64,000 bases of DNA, taken from NCBI RefSeq assembly GCF_036499745.1, contig NZ_DASYDG010000017.1, positions 58,533 to 122,532 of the forward strand, in the 5' to 3' direction. Below the pieces are notes generated by a model, which ran no database searches, was not told where the DNA came from, and saw only the letters and a list, made by a program, of their open reading frames with translations. Source of the DNA: Pinirhizobacter sp036499745 (lineage in GTDB: Bacteria > Pseudomonadota > Gammaproteobacteria > Xanthomonadales > Rhodanobacteraceae). Below, in pieces: positions 17,943 to 27,044 of this stretch (positions are counted from its first letter, which is position 1; every line of letters begins with the position of its first letter). The position numbers and the translations under genes are program-made.

Positions 17943-19484
17943 TTAGCCGGCAACGGCCCAAACGCTGTTCGAATCACCGCTTCGCGCACGACGCGCGGTG
18001 GCCCGGGCCAGGCTTCCAAAACCCACCGCCATGCCGACGCAGGTGATGTTCACCGCCAGGGCCGCCCCGCCGTCTTCCACACGCAAGCCGTGCAAGGCGA
18101 CATCGGCGATGGCCACGCCCAGGCTTAAAGCTGCCGTCAGCAACAGCAGATCCACCGCCGCCCGGGCGGGCCGTCGCCATAGCGTCCAGCCGAACGCGGC
18201 GAGCAAGGTGATGAAGAACACTGGTTTGACGATCAACGCAGCGTCGAATCCTGCGGCCGCAGCCGCCAGGTTGGCGCAGAACGTCATCGTGATGGCGGCG
18301 CACGAACCCAGGCACAGCCCCACCGTGGCCGTGGCCATGGCGCGTACTTTCAGTGGCTGGTCGGCTGACCGGCGCTTGCGCCGTGATTCGATATACAGAA
18401 GGTTGCCCGAGTAGAACAGGAACGCCCCGGCCAAACCCAGCAGGAAGTACAGCCACTTCACCGCGGTGCCGCCGAAGGTGCCGAAATGCAGGCCGAAGAT
18501 CGCCGCGTACGTCGCATGGTTGGCATCCCTGGCACCGGTCACCTGCACGCCCAGCACGCGTCCATCCACCGCACTCAGGGCCACGCTTCCATATTCGCCC
18601 AGCGTTTTCCCCGAGCGGCCCCGCACTTCCACCGCGGCGTTTCGATCGCCGTACTGCAGGTAACGCATGTAATCGGGATCGAAGCCTTCCGCACCTGAGG
18701 CCAGGGCCACGGCGCGCGCCTTTTCCACCGCCACGTGCGGCGGCAGCATGGGCGCCGGTACGTTGCTGGCGATAACCGTGGGGCTTGCGCCGGTGAGCGA
18801 ATCTTCCAGCGGCACGAGCCTGCCGTCGAAGGCCATCACGTTGAAGGCCACCATGGCGACGGTCATCAGGCAGATCAACGCACCGGTGATCGCGAAGATC
18901 ACATGAAAGGGCAGGCTGAGGATGCCGATCACGTTGTGGGCGTCCTGCCACAGGCGTTTGAGGTTCCGCCCCGGGCGCAGCGCGAAAAGATCCTGCACCA
19001 GATGGGGCAGGTGGATCAGCACGCCGCTGAGCAGGGCCACGCCGTAGACAATGGACACCAGGCCCATCAGGTAGATGCCCAGTTCCGGGATGCCCAGGGT
19101 GTAGTGCAACGAATAGACGAAATCGGCCAGCCCCTCGTGCTCGTCGTCCTCGCCGCGGGGCTTGGCATCATCCAGGCCCTGCACGTGCCAGTCCTTGTCG
19201 AACCAGTACACCGCCACTTCGTGCGAGGGGTGGTCGCCGGGCAAGGTCATGCCGATCTGCGCCCGCGAGGCCGGATGTTCTTCCATGACCTTGGCCATCA
19301 ACGCATCGGCTCGCTGGATCAGGTCCGTGGACACCGCGGGCGGATGCGGTACTGCCCAGGTATCGATCTCGTCGTGGAACACGCTCAATGCGCCGGCATA
19401 GAACGCGATGAACAGCGCGAAGCCCGCGATCAGGCCCGTCCAGGTATGAAGCTCCGTCAGTCGACGGCGCGTTTCTGCCCTCAC
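17943..19484 (-). CDS. PepSY-domain membrane protein, ferric-siderophore reductase type
   Basis: 513 residues with PepSY-associated membrane helices: TWTGLIAGFALFIAFYAGALSVF near the N-terminus, GIYLMGLVSIVYGVALLSGV, VIFAITGALICLMTVAMVAF and several at the C-terminus, where HFGTFGGTAVKWLYFLLGL is conserved. Periplasmic PepSY segments lie between them. Relatives (FoxB/FsrB-like) reduce or process ferric siderophores at the inner membrane. GTG 19484 overlaps the stop of the DUF3649 gene as GTGA; the longer frame is a shadow of upstream genes. It is the last gene of the Fur-box operon. Confidence 0.85.
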   Translation of the reverse strand: MRAETRRRLTELHTWTGLIAGFALFIAFYAGALSVFHDEIDTWAVPHPPAVSTDLIQRADALMAKVMEEHPASRAQIGMTLPGDHPSHEVAVYWFDKDWHVQGLDDAKPRGEDDEHEGLADFVYSLHYTLGIPELGIYLMGLVSIVYGVALLSGVLIHLPHLVQDLFALRPGRNLKRLWQDAHNVIGILSLPFHVIFAITGALICLMTVAMVAFNVMAFDGRLVPLEDSLTGASPTVIASNVPAPMLPPHVAVEKARAVALASGAEGFDPDYMRYLQYGDRNAAVEVRGRSGKTLGEYGSVALSAVDGRVLGVQVTGARDANHATYAAIFGLHFGTFGGTAVKWLYFLLGLAGAFLFYSGNLLYIESRRKRRSADQPLKVRAMATATVGLCLGSCAAITMTFCANLAAAAAGFDAALIVKPVFFITLLAAFGWTLWRRPARAAVDLLLLTAALSLGVAIADVALHGLRVEDGGAALAVNITCVGMAVGFGSLARATARRARSGDSNSVWAVAG

Positions 19485-19750
19485 GAAGGCAAGCCCGGCA
19501 AGGTGTGCTGGGCGATCCACAACGCCGCGAAGGCCGCCAGGTTGGCCGAGGCCATCCAGCCCCAGGCGCGCGACGCAGAGCGATACAGGAAGGCGGACAG
19601 GATCAGCACCATATAGAGGGGAAAGAAGACCACCACCGCCGGTACCAGCACGTGGACGCTGTCGCCGGGCCAGCACAGCACGGCAAGGCCGGTGAGTGCG
19701 ATGGCAAGCGTGAGGCCGAGCAGGGCGCCGGCGAGGCTGCGGCCGATCAT
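19481..19750 (-). CDS. DUF3649-type small membrane protein of iron operon
   Basis: 89 residues with two to three membrane helices (LLGLTLAIALTGLAVLCW; VVVFFPLYMVLILSAFLY; ANLAAFAALWIAQ). It overlaps both neighbours by 4 bp, so the three genes are translationally coupled. Proteins of this kind sit beside PepSY proteins in siderophore loci of Pseudomonas and Xanthomonadales. Their function is unknown; a subunit of the PepSY reductase is plausible. The family name is assigned from length, topology and neighbours. Confidence 0.75.
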   Translation of the reverse strand: MIGRSLAGALLGLTLAIALTGLAVLCWPGDSVHVLVPAVVVFFPLYMVLILSAFLYRSASRAWGWMASANLAAFAALWIAQHTLPGLPS

Positions 19751-20013
19751 GGGCGCGGCTCCGCGGCGGGTTTGAGCCACCACACCACATAGGGAAGGGT
19801 GATTGCGCCCAGCATCAACGCCGACAGCGCGCCGAAAATGCCGGGAAGGGTGTCGATGGAAGCGATCGCCAGTGCCAGGGCCGCCACGGTAAGCACCCAG
19901 CCGGCTACGCGAGCAGCGCGGCCCGCACGCCGGGCCAGAAGGCGCTGCTGGGTGCTGGCGAGGTACCAGAAAGCCGCAGCCGCGGCGGCCAGAAGGATGG
20001 CGAAAGTAAGCAT
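19747..20013 (-). CDS. DUF3325-type small membrane protein of iron operon
   Basis: 88 residues: an N-terminal helix (MLTFAILLAAAAAAFWYLAS), a basic loop (RRAGRAARVAG), then two helices (WVLTVAALALAIASI; FGALSALMLGAITLPYVVWW). First gene of the iron operon. Its ATG directly abuts the Fur palindrome, which leaves no room for a normal ribosome site between operator and start. Function unknown; the family call rests on context and topology. Confidence 0.72.
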   Translation of the reverse strand: MLTFAILLAAAAAAFWYLASTQQRLLARRAGRAARVAGWVLTVAALALAIASIDTLPGIFGALSALMLGAITLPYVVWWLKPAAEPRP

Positions 20014-20032
20014 AACGAGAATTATTCTCGTT
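20014..20032. promoter_or_regulatory. Fur box
   Basis: aacgagaattattctcgtt is a perfect 9-1-9 palindrome matching the Fur-box core seen in front of siderophore genes of pseudomonads and xanthomonads. It lies immediately before the ATG of the DUF3325-type gene and should repress the three-gene operon when iron is sufficient. Confidence 0.88.
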
Positions 20033-20179
20033 TAGAGCTCCCTTTTCAAGCTGTGGCGTCTTTTTCCCCCGTGGGCTGTCGATCCAGCCGGTCACCGTTC
20101 GACGCAAGGATAGGAACCAGATCCGAGGCCGTGGGGCATGCGGAGGTGGTTTCCGCCCATTCAAGCGGGAGAGGGGTTT

Positions 20180-20878
20180 ATGTCGCACGTTGAGTCATTG
20201 AATCGCGCCACATCGACGAAAGATGGCGAAAAGATCACCGTCTTCGGCGAAGGTCGGGGGTTCCGGGTGGTCTGGCTGCTGGAGGAGATGGGGCTCCCAT
20301 ATCAGCTCAGGCCCGTGGACCTGTTGGCCGGCATCGAAGAAGACGCTGAGTTCCTGGCGATCAATCCCGCCGGCTTCATTCCCGCGATCCGGGACGGCGA
20401 CGTCACGATGGTCGAATCCATTGCGATCATGGAGTACCTGATGGCTCGGTACGGACCGACCCCACTCGCACCCGGCCCGCACGATCAGGCCTTTCCCGCC
20501 TACCAGCAGTTCTTGCACCTGGGTGAAGCCGGCCTCGCCGCCTCGATCTACTTCGTCGTTGGCGCCCGCCTTTTTGCGCCAGAGTCCGAGCGGCAAAACT
20601 GGAGCGCTGGTCAGGCGCTGGATACTTTCCAGAGCCGGTTGACGCTGGTAACGCGGCAGCTCGCACGCTCGCCCTATCTTGCCGGCGAGACATTCACGGC
20701 CGCCGACATTTCGGTGACCTACGCCCTGATGTTGGCCCGAAGAAATGGAGGCGTCACCCTGGGCGAGGCAGAGCAATCCTATGTGGCCCGCACCAGCGCA
20801 CGCGAAGGCTACAAGCGGGCCATGAAAACATGTAAGGCCACGAGCGCATTGCTTGTACAAGCGCCCGTTCTACTTTGA
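20180..20878 (+). CDS. glutathione S-transferase family protein
   Basis: 232 residues. An N-terminal thioredoxin-like domain (~18-95) has the GSH gamma-glutamyl-binding ESIAIMEYL motif (family pattern ES-x-x-I-x-x-YL) and NPAGFIPAI with the cis-Pro. The C-terminal all-helical domain has YLAGETFTAADISVTYAL with the N-capping motif. It should conjugate or reduce small electrophiles with glutathione in the cytoplasm. ATG 20180 follows a GAGAGGGG ribosome site; the longer frame from 20138 lacks one. The gene is alone and divergent from the iron operon. Confidence 0.88.
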   Translation: MSHVESLNRATSTKDGEKITVFGEGRGFRVVWLLEEMGLPYQLRPVDLLAGIEEDAEFLAINPAGFIPAIRDGDVTMVESIAIMEYLMARYGPTPLAPGPHDQAFPAYQQFLHLGEAGLAASIYFVVGARLFAPESERQNWSAGQALDTFQSRLTLVTRQLARSPYLAGETFTAADISVTYALMLARRNGGVTLGEAEQSYVARTSAREGYKRAMKTCKATSALLVQAPVLL

Positions 20879-20958
20879 GCATCATTTGATCGGCTTTGCC
20901 ATCCAACTTTGAGACCATTCGGATAGAACTGCGCCGGGTGTTTCTGGGATCATTCGTG

Positions 20959-21161
20959 GGTTGTCTTTACATCGACAACCGGGTGTAGAAACCCATCACC
21001 AAGCCGGGCTCCGCAACTTCGGTTGCGGGGTTCGTGTTCTTCCGCCATCTGGCGGGCGACCAGGCGGGCGCAAGCCCGGCCGACTTGGTGCGGTTTTCTA
21101 CCCTGGCTCGCCCGCCGCCCTCACCCTTAAGCAGGCAAAAGCGTAGCGAGCCATTGAGGGC
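20959..21161 (+). ncRNA. multi-stem structured element (candidate ncRNA or mobile repeat)
   Basis: The 757-bp gap between the transferase and receptor genes (20879-21635) has no convincing gene but holds a dense set of complementary segments. ggttgtc 20959-20965 pairs with 20974-20980. gggtgtagaaacc 20981-20993 pairs imperfectly with ggttttctaccc 21092-21103. caccaag 20997-21003 pairs with cttggtg 21084-21090, and ccgggc 21004-21009 with gcccgg 21074-21079. Inside are ccgcaac-ttcg-gttgcgg (21011-21028, UUCG tetraloop) and ccgcc-atct-ggcgg (21042-21055). Beyond, tggctcgc 21104-21111 pairs with gcgagcca 21146-21153, and gccctca 21117-21123 with tgagggc 21155-21161; these two cross, so a pseudoknot or switch is possible. 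The rest of the gap is unremarkable except for the palindrome at 21450. Confidence 0.6.
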
Positions 21162-21448
21162 GAATGGACGCGCCTGGCATGCTCACGCGTGCCCTGCACC
21201 GCCAGTTACGTTCGGCACCAGAGCCGTGGGGAGCGACGCTGGGTGCGTTCATTCGCCTGATTCGTCAGGACCGCTGTGATTCCTTCCGAACTGCGACGCA
21301 ACAACCAGGCAACGCGGCAATGGGGTTGTAGATCGATCTAATCGACCTATCATCTATGCGGCATTGCAACATGTGAAGGCCATGTATATGTGCTGAAAAT
21401 CAATAGCCTGACTGCATCACATTTAGTTTAACTCGTGGCAAAAAATCG

Positions 21449-21463
21449 TTGACATCGTTGTCA
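21449..21463 (+). promoter_or_regulatory. NagR-like operator overlapping a TTGACA -35 element
   Basis: tgacatcgttgtca (21450-21463) is a palindrome with one mismatched pair, centred on CG. From memory it is one base off the Xanthomonas NagR box (TGACARCGYTGTCA core). TTGACA at 21449-21454 could be the -35 element, so a repressor here would block transcription of the receptor/beta-mannosidase operon 173 bp downstream. No convincing -10 is visible. Confidence 0.55.
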
Positions 21464-21635
21464 TCGGCCCGGAAGAATCAACCCCATAGGGTGGCCAATA
21501 GGGGCTCCCAGGGCTTGTTCCGTCGGCGTCCCCACGACTAGGCGGCAGGCCAGGCAACACATCACGCAAGACCGATCGACCACGGGCAACTTCAGCCGGT
21601 GCGCTGTCGTTCGGCCTGAAGAAACGGAGATCCAT

Positions 21636-24311
21636 ATGCGCCTTCGCTACAACGCCCTTTCCTTCGCCGTTGCCGGCCTCCTCGCCTCGAGCGCCTCGTT
21701 TGCCCAGGACACCACCAGCCAGCCAGTCCCGGCGCCGGCGTCTTCCAGTACCGCCCCCGTACCTCCCGCGCCGGTGCCGGCGAGCCAGGATCCAAGCGCC
21801 GCCAAGGGCGCCAACCCCGGCCAGGCGCAGACACTCTCGACCGTCACGGTTACTGGTATCCGCGCCAGCCTGCAGAAGTCGCTGGACTTGAAACGCAACG
21901 CCGATTCGATCGTCGATGCCATCTCCGCCGAGGACGTCGGCAAATTCCCCGACACCAACGTGGCCGAATCGCTGTCGCACCTGCCAGGTATCAGCGTGGA
22001 CAGGAATTTCGGCGAAGGCGACAAGGTAAGCATCCTGGGCACGGACCCCGCTTTGAACCGGCTGCTGCTGAACGGCCAGACGCTCGCTTCCACCAACTGG
22101 ACGAGTGATCCGAACAATCCGGACAGCCGCAGCTTCGACTACAGCCTGCTTACCTCCGAGATCATTGGCAACGCGCAGGTGTACAAGACGCCGCAGGCGA
22201 AGATCGACGAAGGCAGCATCGGCGGCACGGTGATCGTGAACACGCGCAAACCGCTGGATCTGAAGCCCAACACGCTTACCGGCACGGTGAGCTACGGCTA
22301 CAACGACCGTGCCGACACCGGCAAGCCGAATGCATCGGCACTCTATAGCTGGCATAACGACGAAAAGACCTTCGGCATCCTGGGCTCGGTGATGCATTCG
22401 GATCGAATCATCGATCGCCAGGGCACGGAAGTATTTGGCTACCAGAAGGTCAACGATCCCACCGATACCAATCCCGACCATCAGTTCGCACCCGGCGTTG
22501 TCGCACCCGGCGCCACCGGTGTGTATCCGACGGCGATCAATAGTGCGTGGTTCCAGCAGGAGCGCAAGCGCGACGGCGTGTCCACGGGTATCCAGTGGAA
22601 GCCCAACGATGGTTTCGAGCTGAATTTCACCGGCTTGTATGTCACCGAGAAGTTCAACAATTACAACCAGAGCCGCTATGGCGACTGGTCGGGCAGCGCG
22701 CCGGCTGCCACAGCGCTGGGCATCACCAATGGCGTGGCCACCAGCGGCACGTACGGCGCCACCGCGCCCACTTACCTTGATGGCTACGAGCGAGAGTCGA
22801 AGGTGAACACCGGTACCGCTCAATTGCGCGCGGACTGGTACGGCGATGGCTGGACGGCGTCGAGCCAGGTGGGCTACACCGGGTCCACGGGCGGTTCGCA
22901 GGGCATCTACAACGTGCAGTTCCAGGGCATGGGCGGTTACAACTGGAACCTCGACGGCCAACACCCGCAGATCAACTACAACACGCCGCCCACCGATGCC
23001 AATGCGATGCTCGCGCACGGCGCAGGCTTCAGCTACGCACCCAGTTACGATCGCGAACGTTACTTCCAGGCCGACTTCGCGCACGACGTGTCGTTCGGTC
23101 CGATGAACCAGATCGAGGTGGGCGTGAAAGCGTCCAACCACTACAACGGCCAGACCGGCTATGCAGCCACGATCCCCACGCAGGATGGCAGCGGCGTGAC
23201 CCTCGGCGATCTTGCCGGCAGCGGCACGCCCGACGGTTATCTCGATGGCCTTGACGGTACGCCGACCATGAAGGACTGGACCACCATCAGCAAGCAGGGC
23301 CTGAAGAACTACGTCAACGGCCTCGTCACCGACGCGCCGATGGATCCCAAGGCCACCTACAGCATCCAGGAGCAGAACCGCGCGTTCTACCTGCAGGGCG
23401 ACTTCGCCGGCGACAACTACCGCGGCAACCTCGGCGTGCGCTATTACCACACGCGGGACACCGTGGACGGCTACAACAGCATCGGCGGCAATGCGTACAC
23501 GCCGGTGGACCTGCACAACGCTTACAATGGCTGGCTGCCGTCGTTCAACATCGCCTACGACCCGATCGACGACCTCACCCTGCGCTTTGCCGCCTCCAAG
23601 GCCATCGCCCGTCCGCGCTACCAGGAAATGACGCCGTACATCGCGCTGGACGATCGCACGCTCACCGGCTCCGGCGGCAATACGGATCTGAAGCCCTATA
23701 AGTCGACCAACTACGACGCCTCGGCCGAATGGTATTTCTCCGAGAACAGCCTGCTATCGGCTGAATTCTTCTTCCGGAGGATTTCCGGCTACATCCTCAA
23801 CACCAACGTGCCGCAGGAACACTTCAACAACACCGAGAACCAGAACGAGATCTACCAGATGGAGGTACCGGTGAACGCCGGCGTGGCCAAGGTGAAGGGT
23901 GTATCGCTTACCTACCAGGGGAATTTTGGGGGCGGTTTCGGCATGCTGGCCAACTACACCTACTCCGATGCCAGCACCAGCAACGACTTCCCGCTTCCGT
24001 ACAACTCGAAGAACTCGTTCAACCTCAGCCCTTATTTCGAGCAGGGGCCGTGGAGCGCACGGGTGACTTACAGCTGGCGCTCGGCGTACTTCACCCAGAT
24101 CGCCCAGTTGCAGTCGCAGCAGATCACGGGCATCTTCCGTGAACTGGATGCTTCCATCGGCTACCAGGTGAACGACCACATGCGCGTGTCGCTGGACGGC
24201 ACGAACCTGCTGGACGAAACCTATTTCGTGTACAACAACACGCCGGCCGAGCCGCTTAATGCCTACAAGAATGGACGGACCTATATGCTGAGTCTTGGCT
24301 TCAAGCTGTGA
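21636..24311 (+). CDS. TonB-dependent receptor, Xanthomonas/Caulobacter type
   Basis: 891-residue outer-membrane receptor. The signal peptide is residues ~1-23 (ending SFAQ). An Ala/Pro-rich linker leads to a TonB box-like LSTVTVTGI (~67-75). The plug follows (ISAEDVGKFPDTNVAESLSH, IDEGSIGGTVIVNTRKPLDL), then the barrel ending MLSLGFKL with a terminal hydrophobic strand. The plug pattern is that of the TonB-Xanth-Caul family, which transports plant and glycan oligosaccharides. The start has a GGAGA ribosome site 7 bp away. The gene is coupled to a beta-mannosidase by a 4-bp overlap, so a mannoside or N-glycan fragment is the likely cargo. Confidence 0.92.
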   Translation: MRLRYNALSFAVAGLLASSASFAQDTTSQPVPAPASSSTAPVPPAPVPASQDPSAAKGANPGQAQTLSTVTVTGIRASLQKSLDLKRNADSIVDAISAEDVGKFPDTNVAESLSHLPGISVDRNFGEGDKVSILGTDPALNRLLLNGQTLASTNWTSDPNNPDSRSFDYSLLTSEIIGNAQVYKTPQAKIDEGSIGGTVIVNTRKPLDLKPNTLTGTVSYGYNDRADTGKPNASALYSWHNDEKTFGILGSVMHSDRIIDRQGTEVFGYQKVNDPTDTNPDHQFAPGVVAPGATGVYPTAINSAWFQQERKRDGVSTGIQWKPNDGFELNFTGLYVTEKFNNYNQSRYGDWSGSAPAATALGITNGVATSGTYGATAPTYLDGYERESKVNTGTAQLRADWYGDGWTASSQVGYTGSTGGSQGIYNVQFQGMGGYNWNLDGQHPQINYNTPPTDANAMLAHGAGFSYAPSYDRERYFQADFAHDVSFGPMNQIEVGVKASNHYNGQTGYAATIPTQDGSGVTLGDLAGSGTPDGYLDGLDGTPTMKDWTTISKQGLKNYVNGLVTDAPMDPKATYSIQEQNRAFYLQGDFAGDNYRGNLGVRYYHTRDTVDGYNSIGGNAYTPVDLHNAYNGWLPSFNIAYDPIDDLTLRFAASKAIARPRYQEMTPYIALDDRTLTGSGGNTDLKPYKSTNYDASAEWYFSENSLLSAEFFFRRISGYILNTNVPQEHFNNTENQNEIYQMEVPVNAGVAKVKGVSLTYQGNFGGGFGMLANYTYSDASTSNDFPLPYNSKNSFNLSPYFEQGPWSARVTYSWRSAYFTQIAQLQSQQITGIFRELDASIGYQVNDHMRVSLDGTNLLDETYFVYNNTPAEPLNAYKNGRTYMLSLGFKL

Positions 24312-26947
24312 GACCTCGCCGGGGAGCCCTGCTGCTGGCGTGCACGTTCCTGATGACCGGGGGCGCCTTCGCCGAAGGCGCAACGCGCCAGAAGCTCGAT
24401 GATGGCTGGCAGTTCCGGCTGGCCGCGGGGTCGAAGCTGGCCCAAGCCCACGCCGACACGACAAGCTGGATGCCGGCGCAGGTTCCCGGCAGCGCGCAAA
24501 CAGACCTGCTTGCCCTGGGCAAGGTGCCTGATCCGTACTACCGCGACAACGAAGCCGCCCTGCAATGGGTGGGCCTGGCCGACTGGGATTACAGGCTCAC
24601 CTTCGACGCGGGCGCCAAGCCCGTGGCAGGCGAGCATGTAGCACTGGTGTTCGATGGGCTCGATACCTTTGCCGACGTCGAGCTCAACGGCAAGCCGCTG
24701 TTGAAGGCCGACAACATGTTCCGCCAATGGCGGGCACCGGTGGAAAAGGCACTGCGCCCCGGGCAGAACACGCTGGTGGTGCACCTTCATTCGCCGATCG
24801 CGCGCCTGCTGCCATGGCTGCTGAAGCAGCCTTATGCCCTTCCCGGGGAATTTGACTCCGCCTTTGGCGACGAGCCAAAGGGCAAGCAGACCTCCAACTA
24901 CGTTCGCAAGGCCAACTACCAGTACGGCTGGGACTGGGGCCCGCGCTATGTCACGTTGGGCATCTGGCAGCCGGTATGGCTGGAGCGCTGGCAGGGCTGG
25001 AAGCTCGAAGACTTCCACGTGGCCCAATCCAAAGTGGACGCGGATGTCGCCGATCTTCAAGCCCAGCTTGCTGTCCGCGCCGACAAGGCCGGGCCGGCCG
25101 ATGTCCACGTAGCGTGGGCGGCGCCGGATGGCACCAAGGGCGATGAAAGCCTGCATGTGACGCTCACCGCCGGCGAGAACCACCTGTCCGTGCCTGTCCA
25201 CATCGACCATCCGCAGCGCTGGTGGCCGGTGGGCTACGGCGCGCCGAACCTCTACCACTTCGATGCCACGGTCTCGGCCAACGGCAAGGACGTCGCTTCC
25301 GTCTCGCGGGATACGGGCCTGCGCACGATCGAACTGCGGCGCGACCACGACAAGTGGGGACGCGGCTTCGCCTTCGTGGTGAACGGCGTGCCCATCTTCG
25401 CCAAGGGCGCCAACCTGATCCCGTTCGACAGCTTCCCCAGCCGTGTTACCGATGCGCGCATGCAGTCGATATTGCAGTCGGCCGTCGATGCCAACATGAA
25501 CATGTTGCGCATGTGGGGTGGCGGCACGTACCAAAGCGACGCCTTCTATGCGATGGCCGACCGCATGGGGCTGATGATCTGGCAGGACTTCATGTTCGGC
25601 GGGGCCATTACGCCGTACGACAAGGCCTTCCGCGACAACGTTCGCATCGAGGCGACCGAACAGGTGCGACGGCTGCGTGACCATCCGTCCATCGTGCTGT
25701 GGGCCGGCAACAACGAAGTGCAGACCGGCTGGGAGTCATGGCCCGATCGCGAGGCATTGCGCAAAGCCATTCCCAAAGAAGAAACCGCACGCATCGAGAA
25801 CGGCATGCGCGAGCTCTTCGGCCACACGCTGCGCAGCGTGGTGAACGGGCTAAGCCCGGATGTACCGTACTGGGCGAGCTCGCCAAGCACCGACTACGAA
25901 GGCAAGGCCAACGTCGAGACCGACGGCGATTTCCACTCGTGGGACGTGTGGTCAGGCTCCAAGCCCATCGCCCATTACCTGGACGTCACGCCGCGTTTCC
26001 AGTCCGAGTACGGCCTGCAGTCGTTCCCGGTAATGGCCACGCTTGAGAGTTTCGCCAAGCCTGATGACATGGCCGCCGAATCCACGGTGATGCGCGCGCA
26101 CCAGAAGTTCGACAAGGGCAACGGCAACCAGCGCCTTCTTCTTTACATTCGCCAGGAATATGGCGAGCCGAAGGACTTTCCTTCGTTCGTGCATTTGAGC
26201 CAGCTGATGCAGGCCGAGGGCATCGAGCTTGCCGCCGAGCACCTGCGCAGTGCGCGGCCGCAAAGCATGGGCTCGCTGTTCTGGCAGCTCAATGACGTAT
26301 GGCCCGGGGCATCCTGGGCAAGCGTGGATTACTTCGGTCGCTGGAAGGCGTTGCAGTATCGCGCACGTCATTTCTATGCACCGGTAGACGTGGTACCCAT
26401 CCGTCGTGATGGCAGCACCCAGCTGTCGGTGGTATCGGATCGTACCGAGCTCTTCGATGCGCAGCTGCGCACGCGCGTGATGGACTTCGACGGCCACGTG
26501 TTTCACGACGATACCCGGCCGGTAAAAGTTGCAGCGCTGGCCGGTACGCCCGTGGCTAGCACCACCGATGCCGGATTCCTTGGCAAGGCCGATCCAACCC
26601 ATACCGTGGTGTCGTTCGACCTGATCGAGCATGGCGCCGTGGTTGCTCACCACCTGCTTTACTTCGGCGCCGCAAGCACGCTCGCGCTGCCCAAGCCCGG
26701 CATCGAGGCCACGCTCCACAAGGATGGCGGCTCGATCGTCGTTACCGTGCGCGCCAAGCATCTCGCGCGCGGTGTGTGGATCGACTTCGGCAAACTCGAC
26801 GCAAAGCTGTCGGACAATGCGTTCGATCTATTGCCGGGTGAAAGCGTAAGCATTCGCGTTTCCGGGAATGACGACATCGACGCACTGCGGCAGGCGATGG
26901 CGGTAGAGTCGGTGGTGGACTGGACCAAGGACACGGCGTCCCACTGA
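24308..26947 (+). CDS. GH2 beta-mannosidase, exported
   Basis: 879 residues with a signal peptide (cleavage near GAFA). The order is a sugar-binding jelly roll (~25-200, with DVELNGKPL), an Ig-like domain (~205-330), a TIM barrel (~330-680) and C-terminal beta domains. The acid/base Glu is in AGNNEVQTGW and the nucleophile Glu in QSEYGLQSFP, the usual GH2 beta-mannosidase motifs. It hydrolyses terminal beta-mannose from non-reducing ends, for instance the core mannose of N-glycans or mannan oligomers. The GTG start at 24308 overlaps the receptor stop (GTGA). The signal sequence implies a periplasmic site after TonB-dependent import. Confidence 0.92.
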   Translation: MRPRRGALLLACTFLMTGGAFAEGATRQKLDDGWQFRLAAGSKLAQAHADTTSWMPAQVPGSAQTDLLALGKVPDPYYRDNEAALQWVGLADWDYRLTFDAGAKPVAGEHVALVFDGLDTFADVELNGKPLLKADNMFRQWRAPVEKALRPGQNTLVVHLHSPIARLLPWLLKQPYALPGEFDSAFGDEPKGKQTSNYVRKANYQYGWDWGPRYVTLGIWQPVWLERWQGWKLEDFHVAQSKVDADVADLQAQLAVRADKAGPADVHVAWAAPDGTKGDESLHVTLTAGENHLSVPVHIDHPQRWWPVGYGAPNLYHFDATVSANGKDVASVSRDTGLRTIELRRDHDKWGRGFAFVVNGVPIFAKGANLIPFDSFPSRVTDARMQSILQSAVDANMNMLRMWGGGTYQSDAFYAMADRMGLMIWQDFMFGGAITPYDKAFRDNVRIEATEQVRRLRDHPSIVLWAGNNEVQTGWESWPDREALRKAIPKEETARIENGMRELFGHTLRSVVNGLSPDVPYWASSPSTDYEGKANVETDGDFHSWDVWSGSKPIAHYLDVTPRFQSEYGLQSFPVMATLESFAKPDDMAAESTVMRAHQKFDKGNGNQRLLLYIRQEYGEPKDFPSFVHLSQLMQAEGIELAAEHLRSARPQSMGSLFWQLNDVWPGASWASVDYFGRWKALQYRARHFYAPVDVVPIRRDGSTQLSVVSDRTELFDAQLRTRVMDFDGHVFHDDTRPVKVAALAGTPVASTTDAGFLGKADPTHTVVSFDLIEHGAVVAHHLLYFGAASTLALPKPGIEATLHKDGGSIVVTVRAKHLARGVWIDFGKLDAKLSDNAFDLLPGESVSIRVSGNDDIDALRQAMAVESVVDWTKDTASH

Positions 26948-27044
26948 GCGGCGCCGATGCGCAGGACATAGCCGCGTAGCGGCGCGGCATACTTGATGTC
27001 AGGATGGAAGCCTTGGTTTTTCCCCATGGGATGAAGGAGCACTC

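Noticed and set aside
20961..21146. 61-codon plus-strand frame through the structured element
   Set aside because: It follows the stems, lacks a ribosome site and shows no domain. Likely a chance reading of a folded repeat, though such frames are sometimes annotated.
21423..23516. Long minus-strand open frame (697 codons) opposite the second TonB-dependent receptor
   Set aside because: It is the antisense of a gene with clear receptor motifs. Its translation is Ala/Val/Arg/His-rich with no family, as expected for a GC-rich shadow.
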